Assembly: GCA_013396635.1 (NCBI GenBank)
Contig: WBMW01005029.1
Span: forward strand, 1,458,896-1,522,895
Source of the DNA: Penelope pileata
Lineage: Eukaryota; Chordata; Aves; Galliformes; Cracidae
Direction: 5' to 3'
Length of the DNA: 64,000 nt
Shown here piece after piece: positions 24,001 through 36,000 of the stretch; positions within the stretch are counted from its first letter, which is position 1; each line of letters opens with the position of its first letter. Under the pieces are notes generated by a model. The model was not told where the DNA came from. It worked only from the letters and a program-made list of their open reading frames with translations, and did not search any database. A program made the position numbers and the translations under genes.

Positions 24001-27000
24001 TAGAGCACAATGCATTGTAGCAGAGCACAGCGCAGCAGTACAGCACAGTCAACTTCTTCATGGATAACCAGATGTCTTAGTTTCTAGTTGGGACAGAAGT
24101 TGTCTTTCTCATAGTGTCTGGTATGAGGCTATGTTTTGGTTCTAGCTAAAAAATGTGCTGATAACATACCGATTGTTTATACTTGCTGCCTGGCAGCATT
24201 GAACAGAGCCAAAAACATTTCAGTCCCTCAGCTTCTTGCATTGCTCTGCCAGTGAAGCGGTTGGGGGGGCACAGGGAGCTGAGAGGGGACAGGATCAGGG
24301 CATCTGACCCCAACTGACCAAAGGGATATTCCATACCATATGACGTCACGTAAATATAAGGAAGAGAAGTTAGCCAGGGAGGGGCTGCTGCCTGGGGACT
24401 GGCTGGGTGCCGGTCGGTGGCTGGTGAGCCCTTACTTTGTGTATCACTTGTGTATAATAACTATTATTTCTATTTACTTCCTTTTCTGTCTTCGTAAATA
24501 GTTTTCATCTCAATCCACAAGTTCTGCTGTATTTTCTCCTAATTCCGTCCCCCATCCCACTGGGGGTGGAGGGGTGAGCGAACGACTGTGTGGTACTTAG
24601 CTATCTGCTGGGTCAAACCACGACACCAGAGCATTTGCAGTGTGTATTTCCTGACCCAAATGAAGTTACAGATGACTGCAAGTGGTATCACAGGTTTTCT
24701 TTGTCTAGGAGACTGAAACAATGCCTGTGTGCTAGTACCTCTTGTCCTTTGAAAGTTAATGAGCGTTTCCCATGAAGTATATTCTTGGCATTATGTGGGC
24801 CTGAGGATCACTTGGGAACAACTAACAGAATCAGAGGATTACAGTGTTCTTCGAGGAAATCTATCAAAAAATCTGCATCAAATCCAGATTCTTTTCTATT
24901 TAGTATCTATGCTCTCATGACAGCAGCTCAGAATTTTCTTCATCCTTATCACTTTCTGCATGCTTCTGCCCTTAGATCTTTTTTGCTATTTACTGCAGAT
25001 CATGGACAAGAGAAGGGAAAAAAGACCTCTTGCCTTCTTTTTTGCTTCTGTAGGAGAAATATGGGTTTCTTTCCTTTCTCCTTTCTCCTTTCTCCTTTCT
25101 CCTTTCTCCTTTCTCCTTTCTCCTTTCTCCTTTCTCCTTTCTCCTTTCTCCTTTCTCCTTTCTCCTTTCTCCTTTCTCCTTTCTCCTTTCCTTTTTCCTT
25201 TTTCCTTTTCTTCCAGGGTGGATGGCATTGAACAAGATGACTTTGAGAATACCTTTCTGAAATGAGTTATTCTATGATTCAGTGTTACCATTCAATGGCA
25301 GCAAAAATAGTTTTTCTGTGTTAAAAGAAATCTTGTGTTTACATCTTGAGTGAAACTTATAAAGCCACTGAAGCAGGATATGTCAATACTGGTTTAACAA
25401 AAACATTTTTTTTTTAAATCAGTTTGGGGGATTTCAACACAAATGAGTTTACAGCAAGTTCTGTGAGCTGAATAATAATCTTTTTCTTCCATTTTTCAGC
25501 TCGATCCTGGAGATGCACTAATTTCCGTTGTGGTGAGACAAGGTTAGCTGGAAGTTATTGTTCATGTTCTGATGACTGTTTGGAGAAAAATGACTGCTGT
25601 GTAAACTACAATACTGTTTGCAAAGGTAAATCAAAGATTGGAAAGATTTGATATAAATGATCCTGTAAAATAAATAGTTGGGCAAATTCTGGAAATATAA
25701 AGGTAGATATATTTGTTTCTCAAGGTCAGAGCCTTATACTTACATTTTGGAAGATGAGGATGTTTTGAGGTGAAGCTTTTAGTATTTTTCACTAGGAAGA
25801 AGAGGTTTTCTGAAGAGAAATGTGAGATGTGTGTCATTCGTAAGGAAGAATGTTCTGAATATTGCAGCAGTATCCCACATTTGGCGGTTGTTACGTTTGT
25901 TTGTTTTCAAAAGAAGACATGGTTTCTGCTTTCATGGAATCTGAAGTACATATAGTAGTAATGATATCTACTTAAAAGTTTCCCGTTTATTTTGTTATAA
26001 ATTAATTTTCAGATTGGATTTCTTATTTGAATGTTTTCGTTCACACCTGGTTCTTTTATACAGACTCTGTCTAAACATGTAATATGTCTGGTAAAATTGG
26101 ATTATAGAAATGATATCTGAAGAGTATACTACCGACTTGAAACGTATATTATCAGAATTCCTACATGTGTTTAGGTGGCAGAGATTTCAGGCAGAGTCAG
26201 CAATATTATGAGGGCTGCTCCGAAAGTAATGCATCCTATTTTTTTTTTTTTTTTAATTGTTGGCCCATGACATCAGAGGCGGATGTTGGTGGTATGGCAG
26301 TAGAGATGGAACCTTCCCACCAATATCCCATTCTATTTTGTTGCTGTGCGACAGATGGCAGCAGAGGGGCAGTCTGACACAATGGTATCTGACACAGACG
26401 TGTGGATGAAGCAATGGTGTGGAACTGAATTTCTCCATGTGGAAAAAATGGCACCCATTGACATTTTGTCTAGATGCTAATTCATTTGAGCAGAGAATGC
26501 TGACGTAATTCAGATCACTGTACATCCCCACCTTCGGCTGCTTATTGGAAGAGAAGCTTTCTGTGTTAACCCAAAAAGTTTAACAGCCACTGCTTCATCT
26601 CTTTTCTTTATATTTTTTCATTTTTTTCTTTTTCCCATGCCTATTTCTTCTCTCATCAATATCTGTTATTTCTTCCAAAGAAATTGACAGATCATTATCA
26701 TAAATGGGTGTGGATGTGAAGCAGGTGGAGAAATTTCAAGGGAGAACAGAATGATGACTTGAAAGTCAGAAGCCATGGTCCACATGGGAAGATTGAAGGA
26801 GTTCTGTTCTTTAAAGGGAGAGGGGAAAAAAAAAAAAGCTAATGGAAGCCCTGGCAGTCATCTCTAAATGTATAAGTGAAATCTGCATTACAAGAAGGCA
26901 GTATTCCAGTGTGTATCCTGGATACAAGTTAAATATTTTCCATTACAAGCTAGATAAAACTTAGAGGTTAAGCTTTCATAGTAATTTTTCCTCCATCGTG

Positions 27001-30000
27001 TTTTCTTGCTCAGTGTTTAAAGGCCTAAAAGGTTTCATGAAATGATTTCTAGAAGTATTTCATGCCTTTATACTTTTGTATAATTCTGTACTGAAACAGA
27101 AAAGTCTCAGGAAGAGTTCTATAAACATCAATCAGGAAACTTCATTGTTTTACTATTTGTTGTTCATATTATTTTTTTAATGCTAACTCAGTATTTTCTT
27201 TTGTCCTTTTAGGTGAAATACCTTGGGTAGAAGAGCCATGCACATCACTTGAAACTCCTCAATGTCCAGATGGGTAGGATAAAATGATTTTTTTTTTAAC
27301 GAATAAAAAATATTGTGATGGCCAGAAATACTCCAGTCAGCTGAAGGATGTCTTTGAAAGGTTTTTCTATTTAGTGAGAATAAGACCTCTGCCTATAGGA
27401 ATGGTCTATAAAGGTGAATTGTAGCTAGCAATTCTTTTTCTTTCTAAAACCTTTGTCATTTTGTTGCACATTCATTTATCATTTACAGTTTAGAGCAGGG
27501 TACAGGAGTTCAGACTGTAAGTAAGTTTGCAAAGACCTGAATAAATCGTCAGAGTTAATTCGAAAGTCATGTATCACAATTTGTTCATAGTCCATTTAAG
27601 GTTACTGGTATAGTAGCTCAGACAATTCTGATAATTCTGATGAACCTTTTACAAGATTATGCAAGCTGTAATAACTTAGAATTTATGACTGCAATTCTTT
27701 ATATAAGTAACATTTATTTTTATTTTTTATTTACTTCAAGTATCTGTAGGAGGAAAGGTCAGTTAAAAAGGAGGCTATAAAAGTACTGTCATATCAGCAA
27801 AAGCTGGAACATGGAAATTCTGATGACCACCTGCTGTCATTTTGTATGTTTACCTGGAGGTGGACATCATAGGTAGAGGCTAGGCAGAAACACAATTTAA
27901 AAGTTCAAGATGAAATGAATTAATTTCTTGTTGAGTTACAGTATTTTTGATAGTATCAATGTTATATGTTTTTCTGTCAAATTATACACAATCATAACAA
28001 TAATACCTTTAGTAGTGTAGCTTCTTTCTAAAGGTCATGGGTTCCTGTATCCACCTCCCAGTGTAGGTACAAAAATAAACTTCTCAGGTTAACAAATAAC
28101 TTGTTGAGTTAGAGAGTTTGAGTTTATAGGCAAGAGCTTAGAAACTCTGGGTGGAGGAAAGCCTCTTTAGGTGCTGTAAACAACACTGCTATATCGAGCT
28201 TTATTTTGTTTCAGACTCAAATCAGGAAACTGCTGTATATAAACTGTTTTTATATAAACAACTGTTGATGTCAGTGTGCTTCGGTGTTTTGAAAAGACCA
28301 CTGTGAGTGAGAAACTAAATAGGACAATTTGTTTCTTATGCTATTGTGAAAATAAAACTTTTTTAAATAGTTATAACTCAAAGTATTGCTCAAAAAGAAA
28401 AAAAAAATCAGAACCATATTTCAGTAACTGCATTTAATCAGTAGTTGTTCTCTCCTAATCTTTTCCAGGCTTATGTAGTGAACCCTTCCTACGAATTACA
28501 ACTAGTTGGGCTTTTTTGAGATATTGTATATAGTGAAACCTATTTCAAACTACATTTTTCATTTAATTGTAATCTTTATATTTTTTTTTAATGAGACTGT
28601 GGTATATATAACAACGGTTAACAGACTGAATCTCAAGACTAGATTACTTCATCCTATTGATTCTGTCACTTATGAAGATAAACGTTATAGCACTGTCATT
28701 TTATACCTGATAATGCATTTTTCTTTATGAGTCTTCCAGATTGGTTAGAAGATAGCAATTTTAATAACTTAGAAGGTTTTTTCACAGATAGTACCTTGTA
28801 ATTAGAATTTTCACAACAAAAATCTAAACACTGTTCTGGAGATCGATTTCAGTTTGTGCACATTTTATCCACCTACCATTTGAACTCAGATCTGAGGCTT
28901 TTTAATCCTTACTCTTTACATAAAGTCTTACTAAAGGCATGATAGCAGCTGCATTCTCTTAGATTTAAGTGCAATTTGTCAGTGTACTTAAGGTAACAAA
29001 ATGTTCTTTAGCTCAGTGAGAACTGGGAAACTTGAAAGGTTTAATCCACAAGGAACTTGGATTGCTTGGTAATGTCTTCACAAAGCAAATGTGATAAGGC
29101 AAGGGGTTGCCTCAAGCTTGACATTGCAAAGAGGTTGCATTTCCCAGCCCTGAGGCTAGCTGAGCCTGACTGCCTACTGTGTAATTGCTGTACTTGCACA
29201 GTCCTTTGTGCAGCTGTCCTGAAATATTTTTAAGACGCATAAAGAGGCAGAATTCAATCTGTTACTATGTACAGAGGTGCTTCAGCTGTTCTGTACCCTG
29301 GGCTGGAATTTGGGTGCTAGTCTGTAGATTTATATTTGTAATTAAAAGATGAAAAAGAGCCAAACAACTTATTTTTATAGGCATTATATATAAACCAAGT
29401 AGCTTGTAGTTTATTCCTCCGATGTTTTCTTTTTCATTAAGATTTTGTATTTGCTCTCAAAATTAAGCTATTTGTTTATCTCCCATTTTGATATTAATTC
29501 TGGGAAGCATATGGGAGTTCTGGATGATTCTGCTTTTAAAAATTAGTATTTGTGTTGTTGCTAAAGACTTTAACAAGTCATCAGTTCTTCAAACTTCTTA
29601 AGGATCAAAAAATTGTATTTTCTTGTAGGTTTGATCTGCCACCACTTATCCTTTTCTCAATGGATGGTTTTAGAGCAGAATACCTGCAAACCTGGAGTTC
29701 TTTGCTGCCAAATATTGATAAACTCAGTAAGTTACAAAGAATGCTTTGACTATTTTCTTTAGAAGTCTCCATGCAATCATTCTAGTCCCTTTCACTGCTT
29801 TATTGTTCCCATGTGTTGCTCAACAATAAGGAGATTCCAGATCAGGTCTCTGTCATCAGTTACGTACTTAGAGTATTTCATATTCTACATTAATTCTTGT
29901 ATTTCAGTGCATAACAAACATGACTTTTTTTTTTTTAACAAGGCAGTTAATATTGGCCTGCAGATTTTATTAAACGAGTAGTTTGAAACATACATTCAAA

Positions 30001-33000
30001 TACACTTCAAAACTGAAAAACAGTTCCAGGGATGGATTTCATACATTCTCTGTACTCCATTAAAAGTTCCTGCTGAAAAGGAAATGCATGGGGTTTTTGG
30101 GACACGGGGCAGGCACTGATCTCTGCTCTGGTGACAATGACAGGACTCGAGGGAACGCATGGAGCTGTGTCTGGGGAGGGTCAGGTTGGGGATTAGGAAG
30201 ACGTTCTTCATCAGAGGGTGATCAGACACTGGAACAGGTTCCCCAGGGCAATGGTCATGGCCCCAAGCTGCAGGAGTTCAAGAAACATTTGGACAATGCT
30301 CTCAGACATAGGGTTTGAATTTTGGGTGGAGCTAGGAGTTGGACTTGATGATCCTTGTGGGTCCCTTTCTTCTCAGGATATTCTATGATTCTAGTCCTCT
30401 GAGTTTCTTGCCACTTCTTCCAAAGGTCAATACACCTTTTCTTTCCGAGTTCCAGAAGAAGCAATCTGTTCAGCCGGGCTGGTCTTCTTCCTCACCAGCT
30501 TGTCTTTTGGCACATAGTGACAGCCTGATCTTATGCCTTCAATATTTCATTCTGGAAGAATGTCCAGCTTTCCTGGACACCTCAATATATTCTTGGAGAT
30601 GTCTGCATTTAAGATGCCCACAGTACTCAGTGCATTTATAGTTAATATAGTCTGCGCTGTAGTGAGCGAGATCCTAGAGAGCAAGCCAGCTCAGCCAACA
30701 GAGGGTGCCGCGGCACTGAGTGATCTTCAGCAGCTGTGTCAGGACACAGATCTGTTGAACTTGCGCCAGAACTGCCAGCTCTCTGTCTCTGAGGGTATCT
30801 AAAATGTCATAGGACTCCAGTGCTTAAGCAACAGAGGTGTTCCCATTTATCTGATCACCAGACAGCTCTGCAGAATATGGGCTGCCCTGGGATTTCAGTC
30901 TGGTTTTGTAAACATACGGCCAGTGCCATTTTTGTTTATCTGAAGTATGAGAAACATTGTTTGGATGGGCAGACTGGATGCAGGAGCAGCACCTGGAGGC
31001 CAGGCATTGTCGTTAAAGATGGCTCAAATGGCCTCAGGCACATAGGGCTCAGACAGCTGAATTGAGTGTCCCCTGTCCATTGATGGCAATGGGAGTGTAG
31101 ACCTAGCTCACAAGGAAACATGAGAATGTGTGTGTCATGTTTTGGAGTCAATTTCCCCTCTAATACCATAGCAACTGAACAATTAACCATGGTAACTTTT
31201 TTCTGTCTTTAAGACTGTTAGTTTTCAATTGAAAAATTATTTAAGGAAATCTTTATTAATTCTGTGATCTGTTGCAGAAACATGCGGCACACACTCAAAA
31301 TACATGAGAGCTGCTTACCCTACAAAAACCTTTCCAAACCACTACACTATTGTCACAGTAAGTGAGTTTGCTATTTTTGCTTTTGTTTATCTAGACAACA
31401 CAGAAAGGATTTTGTGGTGCCAAGGAATTAACTAACCTTTTTTGTGGGACATGGGAAGTCAAGCTGTAGAAGTGAGAGACAGATGCTGAGATAGTACCTG
31501 CAGCAGTGTACAGGGAAAGAGACATGGCCTATGTGGTTGTGTATGTGTGTTACCTGGTTCTGGCTTTTGAACCAGTTGTTCCTGCTCCTTGTCATTCTAA
31601 TTAGATACAGGTGAGTATGAATGAGGGCACTGCCATTTGATGAGTGAGTGTGTTGGGATGGGTTTGGCAGCTGATACATAGCCATGTAACATATGATAAT
31701 TAATCTACAGCATATCAGCTTTTAATTGGGTTGTGGAGAAAACAGGGAAAATGAAAAGGAACTTGAAAGGCACACTGAATTCACTCGCAGGAATAACTTA
31801 TGTGAGTTACAAAGTATGTTCTGTTTCTGTGATAAAACATCCATAAAATAATTGCAACACTGTGTGTTGCAACATAATGTAAGTTTCATTTGATTTTTAG
31901 ATTCATAGGTTTTTGCTTGTTTGTCTGTTTTCATTTTGCAGGGATTGTATCCAGAATCTCATGGTATTATCGATAACAGCATGTATGATGTAGACTTGAA
32001 CAAGCATTTCTCGCTTTCAAGCACAGAAAAATTTCAGCCTTCGTGGTGGTATGGGCAACCAGTAAGTTTACTTCTATTCATGGTATTCCTCTATGTCTAG
32101 TGGCTCATATGCCATATTACAAAACAAAACAAAAAGAATAAAATGCAAAGCTGTGTGATATATTTGTAGCACATGGTTAATGTCAGGTAGACTTCATATT
32201 AGAGGCTGCCTACAAAACAGTTTGCTTTTCATGAAGGTAAAAAAACTCTTAAAACGTTAACTCTGACACTTAAAAAATTATCTTAATGTGACAGTTACTG
32301 AAAAATCCAGAAATATTTTGCTGCTGTTGGAGTGCAATTCTTGCCACGGGAAACCTTTGTAAATTTTTAACAGGGTTATATTATGCGGAGTTTGGTTGGT
32401 TAGTTTATGGGAACTGCCTAAACAATGAAATCTACAAATCTACTTCCAAAATACAACCTTCAAAAAAAAACAACAAAAGCATTTTCAAAGTCCAGGCATA
32501 TAAAAGCAAGGAATAGAATAGCAAAGAGCTTAATTTCCAGCAAAGTGAATACTTACATGTAAAGTTTGGCACATCTCATCAAATAAGCCCATCCTGATTG
32601 TACCCGCAGTTATAATTAGTACTATTCATTTACTAGAAATATCAAGCAGTACGAAAATAGAAAAAATATATACACATGTAGCAACTGCTTAATATACATA
32701 TATATGGTTAAATAAATACCCACATACAGACTGTATATATACACATGTATATATAGGCATATACAGTGTCCATGTAGTTGTGTTTATAGTACACTCAAGT
32801 ACCCAGATTTTGACGCTGTTGTTTCCTGAAGGATTCAGTCAGGCATGTGACAGGACCACAGCTGCACTCTTTAAGATGCAGAGAAGTATGTAATCCTATA
32901 AGAAAATCATATATAACTAGAAACCATTTCTTCTATGTTCATGATCCATTCCACTCGATATGTCATTGGAAAAAAGGTCACTGCCAGTTGTCAGCTGTGA

Positions 33001-36000
33001 AAACACCTACATGATGTTTTCCTATGCTGAGAATTCCCAAGAAATGGCATCATACTGACTCATGGGCTATTAATTTTTCTTCAGATGTTTGCAAAAAACA
33101 AACTTTGGAACAGATATGTTTGTTAGGCAACTGCAAGAAGAAAAGGAAATGTATGCCTGTTGCCCATGTTTCTGACCCAATTAGGTATTTTGACTTTGGT
33201 GATCTGAGGTCCCCTGGTGGTGTAAATGGCATAAAATCATTTGTTTGTATCTTTATTCATAGATATGGCTGACAGCAATGTACCAAGGTTTAAAAGCAGG
33301 CACCTACTTTTGGCCAGGCTCTGATGTTCCAATTAATGGTACATACCCCAACTTGTACCATATATTCAATAGGTAAGTTTTTATAAGGCTTGTGACAAAT
33401 TACCATAAATGACTCCAAAAATCCAAATTGCTGTACAACAGTTGAAGGAAGTGAAAAATAAGATTTTTAAACAACATTTTGAGTGACAAGTTCCTTCTCA
33501 CATAGTCGTGGTTTTGCTGTGCAACTGTCATACATACTTAAAATTTTAGGAGATTCGAAATAAGAAAGGCAAAGATTATTGTACAGGGGCTGATCCGAAA
33601 GTAATGCCTCCTATCTTATTATGTTGACTCATGATGTCAGAGGCAGGTGTCGGGGGTATGGCAGTAGAGGCTGAACCTTCCCACCAATATTCCATTCCAT
33701 TTTGTTGCCATGGGACAGATGGCAGCAGAGGGGCAGCCTGACACAAAAGCATCTGACATGGAAGTGCGGATGAAGCAAAGGTGTGAGGTTGAATTCTTCC
33801 ATGTGGAAAAAATGGCACCCATTGGCATCTCAACACTTGCTGAATGTTGATGGAGACCAAACAGTGGATGTGAGCACAGTGAGGTGGTGGTGGTGCCTTT
33901 CAGCAGTGGTGACAGTGACAGTGGGGCATCTGCACTGGTGCCGATTTTTGAGCACAACAAGCAGGCTTTTGTTCGTTGCTGGCAAAAATGCATAGGCAAT
34001 GGTGGTGGCTATGTTGTAAAATGCTGTTTTGTACTGTTTCATAGCTGAGAATTTACTCTATCCACTAATGTTATTGTGCTTGTTGACTCTGCTGTAGTTT
34101 CCATGGAAATAAATTGGAGGCATTGTTTTTGGAGCAAATGATGTATGTTACCCTCTCATAGACTGTTTTGACTGTTTCAGCCAACTGCAAACCACTAATT
34201 TTTCCTAGTGGGAGCTTTTATAACTAATTAGTAGCCACTTCTAAGCTATACCAAAATCTGCCGTATTTTAACACGTAAAATCTACACTTCACATCTAACC
34301 CTTTAATAGTACTTACACTTGAGAATAAGCTTTCTGATAACCTGTACCCTAAGTAACTCAGAAGCAGTGGCAAGAGGCTGTAGAAGGCAGAAACCAGTTG
34401 AAGGAAGGACTCTGGATAGGGAACCTACTGAAGGAAGATGAGCTTCAGACCAATTCCCTCTGATTTTTCTTGAATGGGTGATAATGTGCACACTGCTGCT
34501 GAATCATCGCTCTCTATGTTTTGGTTAACTAATTCACAGGTTATACACATGAAAATGTAGCAATAACCTTCATAGTAGTTTTTTTTCTTATGGAAGACAT
34601 TGATATTAACAAATTATTTCTGAATTTTTACAGTTATTTCAGTAAGTCTCTTATGATTCTTCACATTTACAAAGTTAATCTAAAGCAAATATGGAATTAT
34701 AAGTCTTTATAAATAAAAAATGTTTTGCTGTGATATCTAGGATTGGTACTCAGCAAATACCTGAGTACTGTACTTTACTAACATGAAGCTTGTGCATGAT
34801 GTTCTGGGAATGTAAAGACATTAAATGAGTAATGTCTTCACAGGAGACAGGGCATGGCTTCATGAAGATTTTGTTGGGGATGTTGCTTTCTTTTAAAATA
34901 TGAAAGTTCAATTTTTATACATGCTGGAAAGAGTGAAAAATATTCTGACTTGCTCTTCAGGTTTTTCTGAACTTGAAAACTCTTTTTTTTTTCATGTTTT
35001 TAATTTTAAACATATGAATACTCCCACCAACATGAAATATTTGTGTTTTCAAGATCAGTATCTATCTGATTTACCATTAAAAGTGTGTAACATTCAATCA
35101 AAAATGAGAATAATAAGACTGATTACTGGTATCTTAAAGAGATATATCATTCTTGAAATCCAAGTCATTGTCTTTTCTATACAGGGTGGATGCTTTCTCT
35201 ATATTTTTGTTAGAAGGGCAAATCAGGAAGGACTTGTTGATACAATTTTTTTTTTTTTTTTCCAGTTCAGTTACGTATGAAGAGAGAATTTCAGGAATAT
35301 TGAAATGGCTTGATAATACCAAATCTGAGAGGTAACAGTAATATTCCAATGGTTTGTAAGAATGCAGCTTAGAAAGATCTTAATACTTAGCAGTTGAGCT
35401 TTCTGTTGGTATTTGTGAAACGCGGAGTCTCTCTCACCATCTCAAATGAGAATTTGCTGAACTCTATTCTGTAAGTACAGCTAATCATTCTCAGGATAAG
35501 ATTGTAGATACAAAAGAAGAAATGCATGTATATCTGAATGGGATGTACTGTTGTATAATTTATTATTATTATTATTATTTATTTAAAAAAAAAATTTTTA
35601 TTGGTTCATGGCCTAGAGGAAGTATTGAATATTCAGTTTTTAGTCAAAGTGTATGGATAAAAGAGAGATTTTATATGAAAGTTTTTGCATGAGAAATCTT
35701 AAATATCCAGAAGTGATGCAGGCAGTAATTCAGGATGAGGAGCAGATGTCAGTGCTTGTTGTGGTAGTGTGGATATTGCTGTGTTTGCACGTACCAGAGA
35801 ATGGCAAAGTAGAAGACTTTTACATCTATGTGACACAAAATTCTGAACTCCATAATGATCTAGGACTATAATTTGGCACTTAAGTGCCCAATGTCTGTTG
35901 CATTTGTTTAAATGAAATAATGAATGGTGAAGAATCACTGTTGCTGATCTTTGTGATATGGAAACAAGTGAAATCTTTTATATCATAATTTGTTACCAAG

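Larger units (their letters stand above)
23673..25499. other. ENPP3 intron 3
   Basis: Intron between the two SMB exons. It holds a solo LTR (24073-24625), a heptamer pyrimidine array (25066-25214), and just after it a possible degenerate CR1 tail (25217-25285, ending tattctatgattcag). Confidence 0.75.

Noticed and set aside
24785..25291. ORFs with LLSPFSF or RKEKGER repeats
   Set aside because: Pure translation of the heptamer microsatellite.
33576..34042. ORFs on both strands
   Set aside because: Decayed mariner remnant; frames are broken and short.
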